Assembly (NCBI GenBank): GCA_013397865.1
Contig: VZTI01005047.1
Coordinates: 70,301 to 134,300 of the forward strand
Source of the DNA: Struthidea cinerea
Lineage: Eukaryota > Chordata > Aves > Passeriformes > Corcoracidae
Direction: 5' to 3'
Length of the DNA stretch: 64,000 nucleotides
In this document: positions 27,690 through 43,300 of the stretch, in pieces
Layout of the letters: every line of letters starts with the position of its first letter
Numbering within the stretch: position 1 is the first letter of the stretch
Program-made: the position numbers and the translations under genes
The notes under the pieces: generated by a model
Databases searched by the model: none
The model's input: the letters and a program-made list of their open reading frames with translations, nothing else
Told to the model about the DNA's origin: nothing

Positions 27690-28366
27690 GTGCAGGATAG
27701 CGCAACCCTGGATGTACGGACAGGCTGGGGAATGAGAGGCTACAAAGCAGTGCCACAGAAAGGGACCTGGGGGTCCTGGAGGATGACAAGCTGAACGTGA
27801 ATCAGCAGTGCCCTGGCAGCCAGGAGGGCCAACCCTGTCCTGGGGGGCATCAGGCACAGCATCGCCAGCCGGGCAAGGGAGGGGATTGTCCCGCTCTGCT
27901 CTGCACTGGGGCGGCCTCACCTCGAGTGCTGGGGGCAGCTTTGGGTGCCACAGTATAGGAAAGACAAACTATTAGAGAGTGTCCAAAGGAGGCCACAAAG
28001 ATGGTGAAGGGCCTTGAGGGGAAGCCATGTGAGAGCAGCTGAGGGCACTTGGTCTGTCCAGCCTAGAGGAGAGGAGACTGAGGGGAGATCTCATTGCAGC
28101 TTCCTCATAAGGGGAAGAGGAGGGGCAGGCACTGATCTCTTCTCTCTGGTGACCAGTGACAGGGCCTGAAGGAATGGCCTGAAGTTGTATCAGGGGAGGT
28201 TTAGGCTGGATATTAGGAAAAGGTTCTGCATCCAGAGGGTGGCTNGGTACAATGCTCTCAGGCACATGGTGTTACTCTTGGGGTGAGCTGCCTCAGGCCA
28301 GGAGTTGGACTTCAGTCATCCTTCTGGGTCCCTTCCAATTCAGGAGGTTCTATGACTCTATGATTA
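27690..28366 (+). mobile_element. 5'-truncated CR1 LINE, degenerate
   Basis: The left part translates in pieces as LGNERLQSSATERDLGVLED, a typical CR1 ORF2 reverse-transcriptase C-terminal segment. Further decayed ORF2 sequence follows, then the CR1 3'UTR motif with GGACTTCAG, GGGTCCCTTCCAATTCAGGA and a tail of TCTATGA repeats (about 28346-28361). Frameshifts and stops interrupt the frame and one base at 28245 is unresolved (N). The divergence suggests an old insertion. It lies in plus orientation, antisense to the collagen transcript. The 5' boundary is approximate. Confidence 0.85.
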
Positions 28367-31300
28367 GGAATTCTGGTTGGCAAATAAAAGCAGCACAAAG
28401 AACAGAGGCAGGTTGTCCCAAGTTGGGGAAGGAGGAGAAGAAGGACGTTCAGATTGCAGAACCTGTAGGACTCTCCACAGGGGTACATTTAAGGTCATGA
28501 ATTGCAATTTTATTCTGTCTGGCATTACTTTCAATTCCAACTAAAATGGGGGAGGGGGGGGGAGCAAAACTAATCTCAACAGACTTCAGTAGAAATCAGA
28601 ATCCAAACATCTGCAGTCACAAACATACTCATGCCACAGTGTCTCACAGAAAGAACATACTCTACAGTGATTTATAAACTGTACACACCAGCAGAATGGC
28701 CGGGAGGATGGATACTTTTTGCCAAAACAAAAAATGGACCCAGACAGAAGAAAGATACTCTTTTTTTATATGCACCCACAGTAAATGACTCCATGCCACA
28801 ATTTCTTCAAAAAAGAGACAAAAGTGGTGCTAAATAGGCCGTGCGAATCAAAACACCTTCAAGAGGTTCTGAACATCCAACAAGTGTTGAGGAACTAAAT
28901 AAGCATATTGCTGGATAGGGACAACACTTAAAGCATCCAATTTTCAAAAATATAAGTAATGAGAAACGCTGGACAAAACACATACAAAGTTAGTTTAGCA
29001 ACAGCATGAGCATTAATATCTCCTCTGTACAAATCAAAATAAACATCATAGTTTTCAAATTAACAGCGCACTAAGCAGAACCAAACCACTGCAGTAGTTT
29101 CTTTCAACAGTGTTGCACCTATCACATCACCTAAAATTATGATCAGAAACTTCACAGTATTCAACAACTTTGAAAAATCGTGTTACTCATTTAGATTTGG
29201 ATATATGAGCACAACTTTGGGCACACTTTTGTTTAGTAATTATGACTACATTTAGTCTAATTTTCTGAGTCAAAGAGCTTTATGAATTTAAGAGGCACTC
29301 CAACTGGCCAAAGTAAAACAAGATCACCAGAAATTCTCTTACTTTCCTTGTAGGATCCTGACTTTATCACTATTTATTAATAATGCATATGTGTACAACA
29401 TAGCAACTTTATTTCTCACATGATAAGAATTTTACATCCTCTATTAAGAACAGCATGGTATAAAGTCATCTCGTGTCTCCCGACTTGGCAGATTTTCTGA
29501 AATACTCCAAAATATCACAACCAAAGTTAGGAGCTGCTTAGGTAAAGACAGTTACCGTAATGGCAAAAGGAAAAAAATCTGTTTTTATCTCAGAAGCACG
29601 TCACCATCACAGGATGTATTGAACAGTAGTCTCGAAATGTACACATCAAAAATAGGAATGCTCAAATCAAGGCCTCATGTAGCAGTACCTTGTATTGCTT
29701 TTTAGATCACGGAGTCACCATTTCATCCCTTTGAAAAACTCTATACAAAAATAGCATCTGTCGGAAGATGGAAACATCAAGCAGCTAGTACCACAAAGAT
29801 TCTGCTATACTCATTAACACAGCATCCTTCCTCCTTTGGTCTTATTTTTCACATCCTTCCTTCCTTTTAAGTGGCTGTGTGTCACCATTTTGCAAAGAAG
29901 AAAGCGTCTGAATTTTATCATTGCAAAACCTCAAATGTATTATTTCCAGAATTTTTAAATAATTGTGGAGAAGTAACGGAACATTAAAAAAAAAAAAAAG
30001 TGCCTTTTAGGGAAAAAAAAAAGTACATTAAAAATGCTTTGTTTTTTCCCAACAATGGTGATTAATTTCAAATACCTCACAAAAATGTTCATTCTAAAGT
30101 AAAAGGCAGAAGGACAATTGACTTCCAAAACTTTTTCCTTACTCACAAACTCTCTTGGCCTTTCCTGTTTCGAGTGCTGCTTGTAATATATGTACCACCT
30201 CTTAAATATTTGAATCACAAACAAACTTCAAATAGGCTCTAGGAAACATATGTAAAAGCACAGAAATTTTTTTATTATTTTTGACCAGAAGACACCACTG
30301 GCAGTAAAATGTCATCTTAAGGGTACTTTGGCAGTGAAAAGTTCAAGGACAAACTAAACAAGTTTCCAAATACTCAAGTTTTTTTCTATGCTGAAGCATC
30401 CTTAGGTTGGCTTCTTTTATATGCACACAGTGCTGGACAAGCACACACCTGGGGCGACAGACACATTTCCAGCTCACATCCTAATCCTACTCTTGGCAAT
30501 CTGTGGTGCCATGTCCTGTGTGGAAACTTCCACACCAGTGACAGGTCCCTGAAGACTTTATTTTATTTTATAGCTCACTTATATGGTAATGTGACAGATT
30601 TTTTCCACCTTGTGAAGGCATGCAGCACCATTAATATTTAGTTGTTGGGTTATTCTACCAGTTCACATTCTTTAACTGTGTAGCATGACCAGATTTGGAC
30701 TGGGACCATGAAGAGGCAAGAGCTGTTCTAGCAATGCAAATGCAGTACCTGGATAATGCACATAATAATAAATCTGCTATAAAAATAAATTCATTTTACA
30801 GGCACTGGCTTAAGAATTCTTGAAAGGTACTTAAAGTATTATAGAAGTGGATTATAAAAATGCATATTACAGAAATAAATTTTCTACAAAGTCTTAGCTT
30901 TTACCTAGATAAAATAACATTAGAGAGGTGTATGTTGAACAGCTGCTTTTCACTGACTACTGTAATATTTGTCGTCCTATTTTCACTTCAACATAGAAAC
31001 TTACTCCACTTTATATTTTCACTTTCAAGCAAAACCAGCTGACTTTTCACATACTTTCAGTTTTTGAAAATTAGTCCCTGGCAATGATTTAATCTCTCCT
31101 CCAAACCAAAAGAAATTAGATTACAATTACAAAGCACTGAAAACAGGAAATGTTGTAAACTCTGACACAGTATTAACTATGCTGGTTCAAACAACACTGT
31201 GAAATTTTCTTAAACGTCACCATTTGTCTACATAGCTTTTTAACCTTTGACTTCTAGGACAGTTGCATGAGAAACAGCTTCTCCTAGGAATGAAGTCATC

Positions 31301-34300
31301 ACCAGGCCACATGAATCAAGTAGGGATATTTAAGATACTTCCAAATCATGGCACACTTGTATTTCATTAATGAAGGAATTACAGTAACATATCTAGAAAT
31401 AAAAAACATAAAAACAATCCTTTACTACATTTCCTTTGTTGACAATGCTGGATGTTCTGTTGGCCAGTGGGATATTCATGTCAATGGAGGCAAAAATTTT
31501 GCTTATTGTGTGGATCTTCACAACGCACACATTTAATTTCAATGAATTCCCCCAAAGACACACATCAGTTAAGCTTCCACTACCATCATTCATTAGACAA
31601 ATGGACTATCTGTTTGTATTGCCACCAATTTACTGAAATTTACTCAGAGCACACCTGTTTCCATAGATTCTTTTACACGGCTTACTAAGAGAGAGAGAAA
31701 ATATTTCTAAGAAAAAAAGCAACATTCTTTAGAACAGCAAGTTTGAGATGAGCTACATCCCCAACTGGGATGAGCACTGCTCTGAGCCTAGCATCATGTA
31801 TCCTGGCTTTACCCAGACAATTAACTAAAAAAAAAAAAGAAGCTATTTTAAAGATGCATACATTTCAAGTATCAACATAATTAAATGACATGCAAATCAG
31901 CAGGGGGGAAAAATTTTAAAAAGACAGCCTTTGAACTATGATTAACAGGATCACAGGGGAAATGAAGCAACCTCCCAGGAGCAGCATACATTGGGCAGCA
32001 TAGCAAAGGAGCCTTGGGACGAGCAGGACAGGGGATGCACTCACATGCAGCTTCAGAACCATGCAGGACTGATGGAAAAGAGCAGCAGCCTCCAAAACCC
32101 TGGGGAGGCTTCCTGTTCTGGGAGACTGGGAGTATGGAAACTGCAAAAAGTCAAAAGGAAACAGGTTTTTTTCTGTGACTAAAAGGACCAGATAAGAGGA
32201 TGGACTGAGGGGGCTGCCAGGATGAGTGCACTACACCATGGTACCCAGAGAAAGGTGAAGACTCATTAGCTGTAACCCAGGGCAGATAAAGCAAGGGTGG
32301 CCTCAAAAAAGGGAACTGTGAGAGTCTCCTGTTGATGAGGCAGCAGGATATGGGAATCAGATATGGAGAACTTGAGAATATGAAGGAGTTTGATTCACAG
32401 AAGACTGGTGAGTAGGAGATGATCAGGTGAGCTGGGAAAAAAGAGGAGCCCCCCAGATAGGCCACAGATGAGCAGTAAACTGAGACTGGGTCAGGAATGT
32501 GTACTAAAAGATGAGAGGGTACCATAAGGAGGTCTCTCTGTCCATCCCTGACTCTTCCAGTCTGGGTGTGTTGACACTTACATAGAGCTGCCACCCAATC
32601 CTCATCCGCGGTAAATTTTTTGTTTTGCTATCAAGAATCCTTCTCAGCTTGACTAACTTTCATGAATCAGCATCTCACATTTTTGTAGATCTTAAGTACA
32701 GGGGGAACACACCTCTTTCTTTTTGGCTTCTAAGTAATGATGAAAACTTCTAAAAAAATAATTGATTGCATGCCTCTATTGAACTGTGTTTGCCTGCAGT
32801 TTAGAATACCAAAGATCTGGGGTTTTATTATAATTACACACACGAAGTCTAAGCTCTGAAAAGAAATGTCATCTCAAGTTACAAAGACGTGTCACTGTAA
32901 CAATACAGTCTTCCTTTTCCCACTAGGGGAAGCATTATCTTCATAACAAATACAATGCTTAAAAAACTCACCCTGAAATACTAAATCCATGGTTCATGTA
33001 ATTTAATGTAAGCTGCATATGTGTCCAAGGCCACATGCTAACCAAATTAAGAGAACAATATATTGGCTCTGTCTTCTTGCTTAACTGCCCCGATACACGT
33101 TTTGTGTAAAATGTAAGCAGTGCTGAAAAGCTGTGCTACGTGGGAGGGCAAGCCAGTGAGTGAGGAAAGAGCCTTTCAGGAGACACTGCAGTTCTCTTCG
33201 ACATTGACTGGCATGTTGGCAGCACGCATCCCTCACCCTGAGAAACACTAAAACTACTCTCTGCTCCCAAAGAGGTCCCCACTCAGTTCAACCACATTCA
33301 CTGAAGTTTGTCAAAACTGCCTCCTAACTCCCGTGAGCATTCAGTCTCAAAGATAATTAAAAATTCACAGTTATAGGCAACATGAAGAATCTTGGAGAAT
33401 AATAAACTTGGCTACCAAGAAAGAACAGCATCGGACAGAGGTAAAGACTTATTTTGTGAAGTACATTTTTAAAATTTCCTATTTCTCTGATGAAAAAAAC
33501 TTCACTAATGTTTCTTCCTTAGTTATTTTTTTTGCACTTTTCTTCCCTGAGATTTGAATAAAATGCAAACAAAGGGTCAGGAGGAGCAGGTAGTTGGGCT
33601 CTCCATCTGGGGCACAACCCCAAAAATAAACCCTAAAGATCCTCTAAACATTTTTACATTTATTTTTCATGCAGTTTGAGGTGCATTCAAGCAAAGCCAT
33701 TTTGCTTGTAACAATCACCCATAGCCTCCTTCTTGAAACAAAAACACAAACAAACAAAATTTTTGAAAAGGACTTCCCTTTTGCCTGCTACAAAGGGGAA
33801 GATGGGGAGTGAAGAAACATAAGAATATAGCATGTGAATAGGTTTCATTAGTTTTCCAAGTTTTCACTGATGCACACTGCAACTGAGTTTAGTTGGCAAT
33901 GTTTGACCCAACTATAGGACATCACATAATGCCTAACAGTCCTTCAGCTCCTCTGAAGCAAAATAAATTTCATTGAAGGTATCTTGTAGCTCATTGTCTA
34001 CACATTGAATTTCTGCTGGTGTATACTAGCAGTTAAGTATCATGTTTCCTCTTTAAGTTAAAAAACTAGCAAATAGTATCTGAAAAAGAGAACTCAAGAA
34101 GCTACTGAGCCTACTGTCTCAAGAGAGGATCAACTACACCTGCTCCGCCTAGCGCTTGTCTGGTCTTTCCTAAAACTTAGAAATTTAGTGACCAATCTGA
34201 ATCCTTCCAGAAATTTAATGATTCTTGACTTACCTGAAGAACAGAAAGAATTTATTCTTACCCACTTACAAACAACTTTTTATATAGCTAAAGACCTGTG

Positions 34301-37300
34301 GTTTTTTTCTTTTCTCACATTTCAGAGGAGTGATGTCCCTCCTTTTTTTCCAGACAGGATACACAAGCCTCCCATGGAGGACGGTATGGTAGTGTCTCCC
34401 TCTGTCATTTGACCCAACATTTACACATGACATTTGCATCACAAAGGAGATGAGACATGTTAAAATCATTACTGAAATCACTGTTATCTGTTTCTTCACC
34501 ACTCTCCACTTGCTACTGTGTTACAGAGCCAGGAAGCTGATTTAATACTGCTGGTTGCCAGCATGAGCCACACGGGTGTTTGTTTACATGGGTGCTTCCA
34601 CTCTGTTTAGTTGGCCAGGAATCTTTCTGGGGAATTTGAGAAAAACTGAGTAGTCTGAATCAGTTCACAGGTATTCCTTTCCAACGTTTAAAGGGGGTTA
34701 TTACAGCTGCTCTGCCCTCAAGTAACTTCTCAAAGACAGCTGTTGACAACTATAAGATTGCTACAGCCCACGCATCAAAGGTGGAGATGAGTCTATCTCA
34801 GTCAACTCACTCAGCCACTGCCACCATAAAGGAATCATCCCATTCTCCCCCCAAAAAGAAGACTATTTTAAAAAGAATAATTCTGCTTTTCACAGGCTAG
34901 TGAACGTGAACTGGCTCAGAATGGGGCAATTACAGCAGAAGTAATGAGAGTACAGTGCTAAGAGTAAGAAGGTGGAGCTGATCACATCAGGCATAACATA
35001 CAACTACACCCTGGCAGTTCTTATATGCTGGAGCTTCAGGCTTACGTTCATGAGGCACTGCTGTAGGTCCACCAACAGTTGATGTAAACACAGCCACCAA
35101 AAGAAGACCTCTCCCTTGATGCCCTTCTACCAGCAACACAAGTGTGCAGTGGATTGGGTAGGTTTTCCAAAAATAAACATAACAAAGGGTTCTTAAAACA
35201 TCAAAACTTTTGAGCCAAATCAACTCCCTGCCCTGTTTTACCACATAACTGGATGAATTCCCGTGGCAGGACAAGAAGGGGCAGAGTTCAGGGGTGGGAG
35301 TAAGCTCCTGGGAGTGGGCAGGGGCAGGAGAGAGAGACTGCTTCATCTAATGGCTCTGCAGCTTAAAAAAAAACTAGACTGTGAGTGCTGCCATGAGTCT
35401 GAGTCAAATGACTTTAAAATAGCCATCTAATTTAAGTAGGTTCTAACTTGCTCCCTCCCCAAGATAGCTCAGACTCCTGATGATGCATGCATTAACCCCC
35501 TGAACATATAAGCCTCAGTCATGAGGTTTCCATCTCCAGTGAGTAAGGTGCAACTTCTTGCCCTTTGACTTTCTCTTACCATTTGCAGGCACAAGGAGTA
35601 TCTATTATGCCCCCAGATCCTTTTATTTCACTCATCCCTTTCCAAGTTTGTCCCTATATGCCCATAGTACTTACTTATAAAGGTTCCTAGTAATTTGGCC
35701 TCACTGCCATTTTCTGGGGAATGTGCTCCAACTCCCTCAATCTCCGCAGTGCATCTCTCAATTAGTTTCTGATTACACTTTCTGATTTTCCCATTGTGGT
35801 TGTATAGTCTATGCTGCTTAAAAGTACTACACTAATTGTTTAGTCTTGCTTCCAGTAAGATCCTACCAAAGCATCCCAGAGTCTGTTGAAGACAGTCTAC
35901 TTCAACTTTATTCTTCCAACTACTTTCTTCTTCCCCTTTTCAGAAATTATTAAAACTATTACTCACAACCATCACCAACCACAATTCACAATTCCACACC
36001 ATTTTCATAATCTCTAAAAGTTCACCTGAACAGGTGAAAACCAAATCTAAAGTGCTCATGTCCCTAAAATTCCTTTTTTTGTCTTAATAGACCAATACTC
36101 CTACAATGTCCCTTTTCAGCCTAAGAAGTTACTTTCAATCACCCACTTTCCTACGAAAAATGCTACACCAGGCAACTGGCATATCCTTATGTTAGAGCTC
36201 GTTTTTGTAGGATGGCTGTTAATAAACAGCATATTAAGTAACAAAAACTGTAAGACAAGAACACAGACTGGGAAATACACACTCACAAAAAACAGCGTTA
36301 TGAAACTTCATGAAAATTTTGACATGAATGAAAGAGCATTTTATTATCTGTCCATTCTAATTTTTCTGCCACCCCCACAAATATCCCTGGACAGCAGACA
36401 CATTATCCCTCCTACTCTAAGGACGCGTATCTAATCCATTACAGGCCACGCTTGGGTCCACAGAGCAAGCTGTAGTAAGCTGTTAGATTAGTTCCAAGCC
36501 AAACATTAACTCTCAATGAAAAAGAATCCCAGATGCTTGGGGAGAAAGGGGGTAGATAAGAAATGCTTGCTGCATTACACAGTGCACTAGGTAATAACAC
36601 TACTTGAAGCACGTGAGGGAACGAACCTGGGAGATGTATGTTGTCCTAAATGTTCTAGCTTTATTTCAGGTCTAGGTGTGAAGTTTTGATTTTTCCTCTA
36701 CCATCTTTCATGTATTTCATTGGTACTGCACCAAATGAACAGGGCATAGCTACAGGCACACTTGCAACAAATGCATTATCCAAATTACCCACTAATTAAT
36801 AAAATAAATAACTCTTTCAATTCAAAACACAGAACAGACGTGTTTGCTCCAGACTCAGTTTGCCCACCAAAAAAGCCCCATTCCTTTGATGTAAGATCAG
36901 ATAATGATGGTTAGTCTAGGAGGCTGTATGATCTCAAAGCTTATTTAGCTTGTAAATTCTCAGGCAGTCATCATCATTTGTTCCACAGTAAAGACCCATT
37001 TAGTGAAGAACAAAAAAAAAAAAAAGACCCAATGGGAACTTGCTTGCCTGTTTTTGGTTATTGGGAAGACTTTCATTGATATTCCTGGCTTGGCATATTT
37101 TTTCCACTGTACACAAAGATGATAAAGGTCATGCAACAGCATTTAAAATTTCTCATAGAACATAAATGAATCATGATTCATCCATGGGTACAGCACGTTC
37201 TGTATTTTTTCTCTCAAGTAAGAGATAGTACCAAGTTTTGGTTTGCAGCTGCACAAATGGAATATGAAAGATATATCTCACTGAACATATGTTTCTAAAA

Positions 37301-40300
37301 TTCACAGTGGAACAATTGTACTCAAGTTTTCAAAACTGAGCATATACAAGGCAGTCTGGAAGAACATCAGTAATCTCCAACAGTAAACATCTAGTGACGC
37401 ATATCTCCAACATGTTGCAATACAGGAGATTAAGACAAAAGCCATCTTCAATTAACAGATCAGTGGTGACATCTGACCATTAGTCTTCCAAGCATTAGTC
37501 ACAGTTGGTCAGCATAAGAAGATTGCAAATATTAGGGCTCCCATACATTATGTCTTCACTTGACCCCCACCATCAGTCACCTTTCCCGCCCATGCTGTCA
37601 CCCTCATTCCCCACAGCAGCTCCAGGGTCCTCTCTCAGGGAACAAAGGGACAAAACAGAGGCTTACTTCTGTCCCCTGCTCTCTTTGTGGTCAGACACAT
37701 GACAGCCACTCCAAATAGAAATGGGTTTATCCTGGACAGCCAGGGGCCCTGTGTCTCCCACCTGCCTACAGCTAAAGCAATGTAGGGGAGGGAAGGCACA
37801 GCACCCAGCATTAAGGGCATCCAGACTTCCAAGAGAGCTCCAGTACCATGGCCATCAGCCACCTGGGCACAGCTGCCTCCTCTCTAATCTTCATTTCCAG
37901 TAATTTAAGGTAAAATTTTTCCCACATTCAGTTCCCTACTATAAAATCCATCCACCTTAAACTTTAGGAGCAATCTTCAGCAGCCTCACCTGACTTTGAT
38001 GCTCCTGGCTCATCGAACACACTCAGATGCACAGAATTTCATTTATTCCACCAGTTCAGTAACTAATGTACTAACTTATTAACTGAAGGGGAAAAAAAAA
38101 GAAAGGGAATAAAATATCCTACATCTACAGGCTTAGGTAGCTTTCATTTGCTGAAGCAATTTTGTGCTTCATAAATCAAGTTGTATATTTAACCACTTTA
38201 GGTTAATCTGTATCGGGGAGCACAGCAGAGGCAGGGTGGACATTTTGGCCAACCTTTTAGCTTCAAGTATTCAGTCTCCTGCCTTTCAGCCAACACTGAG
38301 GCTCACCCTGCTGTCCTCAGGCACGCAGAAAGTTCCAGTATTATGAAAGAGCCGAGGCAACAAGGCAGAAACACAAGATAATTTCTGTTATGTCATACAA
38401 AGTTTTGTTTAGTACAGACATGAATTAAATTGGCAGATTAATTTAATAGGGCAGAACACAAGAGTGAAAGGCATGACGGCTTGCGTTCCATTTCTGTGTG
38501 ACACAGAGCTGCCCCTATTAACTTCAAATTATCTCCTTTTATGGGCTCCAATCTTTTTGTATTTTGCACAACTGTAACTGGATGACGGGTTAAATACTCA
38601 GAAGAATGCAAGAATGTTTTTTTTCTGCAGCCAACACAGAGAGGGGAATCACTGAACTCGCTGCTTCCATAAAACAGGAAATTGTATTTTGGGTGCATCT
38701 GATGCACACTGCTTCCCACTGTCACCCTTACGCAGACGTGGTTTGGTCCCCTAACACCCATGCCATGGAGGGAACTGGAAGCTCTACCAACGCTTTTGTT
38801 TCCAGTTTTCCACTTGTTTATACTAACACACTCGTACTTCTTTAAAGTAAAGAACCTTCCCCAAATTCATATGCCTATAGCTCAAAACAGGTTACTGAGA
38901 ATTTTTATTGTACAACTATACTCACCCTTCCACTCTCCCATAAACAAAACCAGAATGAAAAGCTGCACAGCTATGGAAGGATTTCCACAGCTTTTCAAAA
39001 TCAAAATATCCCTGACTATCAGACAGGTATGTTAGTTCAAGCCCACAGGACAAATCAAATTAACAAGACAAACACTCCTTTTTCTGTGTCCTTACCAGCA
39101 CAAAGTGGAATCGGTGCCTAGTCCAATGTGCTTGGCATGAGCAGTGGTCAGGCTGGATGCTCTCTCCATCTATCACTTTAATTGCTCAGAAGGATACTGG
39201 GAAGTGAAATGTCTCCCCCTCCCTTGTTTCTACCTTTGATAAAATCAAAGGCAGACAGACAGCTGTGAATCCAGTCTCTTCACAACACCAGAGCCCAGCA
39301 CTGGGAGCAAGTGGTATAGAAAGCTCATTAAAGCTCAAGAGTGTATCCACAAAACAAACAGTCAGAGGAAAGAAGCAAAGCAGGAGCTTACACAAAGGCA
39401 TCCTTTCTCTCCTCATCTGCTGGAGCCATCTCTCACCTACAAAGGAAACTCTGCAGGCACTATTGTGGCTAGAAGTTTTAACTTTCTCTGCAGTTCTTTC
39501 ATCTAAACAAAATAGGGCTCAAACTACAGAGGTGAGGAGGTTCAATGAAACAAAGAAATCATTTGCTCTTAACTGGGGTTATTCAAAGCTCAAGCCTCTT
39601 AAACAGTTTTAGAAGCACCTGCTCTTCAAAAGACCTTGTTTCTGTGAAATGCCTTTCAGACCCAAGTGTCCTGCATCTCAGTGAAATGGGGCTTCTGCAA
39701 GATTCAGATTTTGACCTAAATTTGTAAAAAAAAATTTGATTTAACAATAATCCATTTTAATACTGAAACTCATTTATGACTTCCTTGAAAAAACAAATGC
39801 ATGGCACTGTAGTACTGAGGGTGCCACACTCTTCCCTTGGGATATACTTTTCCCCATACAACACCACTTGGGATCCAAAGTACCAGTTCATGGGTGAGTG
39901 ATTAATACTTTATTTGTGCAATATTTTTGCTTGATTTTTCCCTCAGCTATGCAGGTCCAGCAGAAGTGAGGTGATAGAGAGGAAGGGTGTTGATGACTTT
40001 TGTCATCCTTGTCAGTGCATCCAAAGCAGGTGCCTGAAAATGGAAGTAGACATTTCAATGCCACTTTGATCTACTTTGTATGTACAGTAAATAACTGGAA
40101 ACAACATTCAGGCTTCCTCCTTGTGGCATTGTGCAACCAAAACTGAACAGGCCTGGCCACATCCCCAGCCAGGACAAGTGATCACCAGCACTGCCCATCT
40201 GCATACAGTTCTTCTGGGGTGGGCAACAACTGAAGGACTGACAACTGAAACCGTGGTCACCCCTCAATGCCATATCCCACTGCTGGAAAGCCGGACAAAC

Positions 40301-43300
40301 CACTTGGCAAGTCCAGAGCCTGCCCATTCTGTTTGTTTCTGCACTTCAAAAAAGCTGGTTCGCAGCCATTGATGGATTTTTACAGATTCCGGAGCATCAC
40401 AATAAATCTCTTCATCTTCTGCTTCCAGTGTATGGTATTTTTTTGTTTTGCTTTCTCTAACATATAAAATCCATTTATACACATTTTATTTTAAAAATTA
40501 ATGTCACCCAAAATGACTGCACATTCAGTGCCCTGAAGAACAGCTGAAAGAATTACCATGTTAGAAACACCATAATAAAAGGAAGACAGTGTTTAAGATT
40601 TATGTACTGCAGAAGTCACACTCTAGGTATCCACCTATTTCTCATCACCTACAATCAAAACTGTTCTACTGTGAAAACTAGACATATCTGCTAACAAATA
40701 TATGTACTACCTTACGATACAGATACCCCAGACTTTGGCAGAAACAAAGCCTGACCCTCACACACACATGCACAGGCATCTCTTGCTATGAAATTATGAA
40801 TGGAAAATTAGAAGCAAAGAAGCTAAAGGCAGCGCTAATAACACAGATGTACATTAGCAGTCTGAGTCTAAGAATGTAAACTTACTTAGGGTGAAAACAA
40901 GATTGGCATTATAGTGGCATTACTTCATTTTAGTACTGTTGCTTAATCTGTATATCTAATTCTTCACATAAAGCTTGACTTTGTGCTAAATAAGAAATGC
41001 CTTTGCACTCCACCAGCAGGCTCTGTCCATTTTACAAAGAGGGAACATCCATTTATTTCATATAAAGGTCAAAAGTGAAATGCCTTTGGGAGATCCCATG
41101 CAACCTTAAAATAAAAGTCGCATTCCTAAACTCCGGACTATCTAGAATGCAACACAATGTCATTATTATTCCTTTGAAAATGTAAAACAATTAATCATTT
41201 ATATTAAAAGCAAAACTCTTTAAAAAGAACTGGTCCTAAAAACCAATGAAATACCAACAGCGAGAATTTTAAATCTTGCTGTTCAAAAAGTACAACTTAT
41301 TTTCTTTGCAGTTTTATGCACTATGGAAGTCATAACACCCATAAATGTTTAAAAGACATGATGTAATTCTAGTATTTGTTCACTTTGAATAAAAGGAAAA
41401 CAATTCTTATTCAAACACCAACAGTAGCCAAAGCAGCCAACCCCATAATTCCTCAAACTTTTTAGTGATTCTTAATAGACTATGTTTATTACATGATACC
41501 TACCTGCAACTATTCATCAATACTTACTGACCCCATTTAGCACAAGCAGAACACATAACTCCAGTGGAGCAGAAGCTTCTGGATGTCAGGTTTCTTATAA
41601 CTTCCTTCTTCATTTCTAAGTCCAATGTTCAAGATACAAACTAAAGCTCACTGAAACAACAGCTTTTTAGTCCTTAAAAGCTTTGAAAATATTGAATGTG
41701 CAAGCCATAGAACACCTGCTGCAATACTGCACTCAACCTTCCTAATTTTTCCCTTCTACTGTATTTCTGCTCAGCTTATTAGTAGATTGAAAACTACACA
41801 TTTCTTTTTGTCCTAAAGGCTATATAAAAGTACATCACACTGCTTATCCAGCTTCACAGTGTCAAATTACTTTATTCAGAAAAGCCATATCATGATCTTT
41901 TTGGACAACTTAAGACCTTTTTTTAACTAGTTACCACTTTAAACAGATAATTAGAACAATCTCCCGATACAGTGTGTGGTTAATACATGCATAATGTATT
42001 AGGTTTATGATTACTTTCAAGGTGCTCACTGCCATCAGTGGAGGTGTAGGGCTACTTGCTACCAGCTGTGCATAGAAGGCACCATGTGTAGGCAGACATG
42101 TCACAGTGCCAACGCTGATCTTCTGAAAGATACTCTCTAAGGAGAAACATGCTTAGGAAAACCTCAAGTTTTACACAGTTAACAGTAATACACAATTTTC
42201 TATTACCACAGATAATTCAAAACAGGTTGCAAAAACCTGCATCCGTCTACATAAGGCCTAAAAATAACCATATTGCTGTTTCACCGTTGCTTCATCTGAA
42301 TTCATAGATTTTATCATTCTCTACTTGTTTCAACACAGCTTTTAGCTAGTTTTAAAAGCTCCACGTTCGTGACATAGAAAGCAGGTTTGCAAGGAAGTCC
42401 TGCAGCATGTGACCTTTCTATTTTCTCACGGCAATTTAAGTGTAGAAAGAGACAGAGATAAACACAACACATAACCCCGCCAAAGCAAAAGCCCACTGAA
42501 CTATTTCCAGGGAAAACGACAGTTGTTCCATGAACCCTTCCATGTTTTCAGACATATGAATTACATCTGGCAATAGCTCAACAGAAAGGAAGGAACACCA
42601 AAGGAGGAGCACAGGCTAAGCATTTGTAATCAAACAGATTAAGCAGCTGTAAACTGGGAACTCCTGCTCATCAGCAGTTAAAAGGGCAAAATACTCAAAT
42701 ATACACAATGCTAACATCAAACCTGTAGTTTGCTGCCTACTCTTTTCCTCCTTAATACAGACAAAGCTTGTAGGCCTGCCAATGTAAGGTCAAACGGTTT
42801 CATGTGAAGAGAGATGGGTACGACTGAAATGACAGTCAAACAAATGGGGACTGGACTATTAGGGCACAAGAACAAGGAGAAAAAGGATGACAGGCAAGAT
42901 AAACAGATAATGTAAATGGAAAGTAACCAACACAGTCAGGTGAAAGACACTGGGCTGAGAAAATGAGAAGGAAGAAGCAGAAGTGCAGTCTCTTTGGTGG
43001 ACCAAACAGTAGTCTGGATGAGACACAGAAAAATTATTTTCATTTCACCACTCTTTCAGTAAGTAGCTGTGAAGCCTTTCATAAAGGATTTTAAACACAA
43101 CACCTTTCTCCTGTCCTGAGAAAGTGATGGAATAACTGAAAGCAACAGGGAACTGATACCTCTCATCACAATCTGTGACATAGCTATGCTTCGTAACTTC
43201 AGGATTGGGGAAAAAAATTTCTTCTTGAAAGAGTCAAAATGGAAAAATGATTACGTTTTCCTTTTTTTTAATCAACTCACTTTGTTCTTTGAATTATTTT

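Noticed and set aside
27504..27920. Minus-strand 138-codon frame
   Set aside because: It is the antisense of the CR1 copy and flanking DNA, with no protein similarity of its own.
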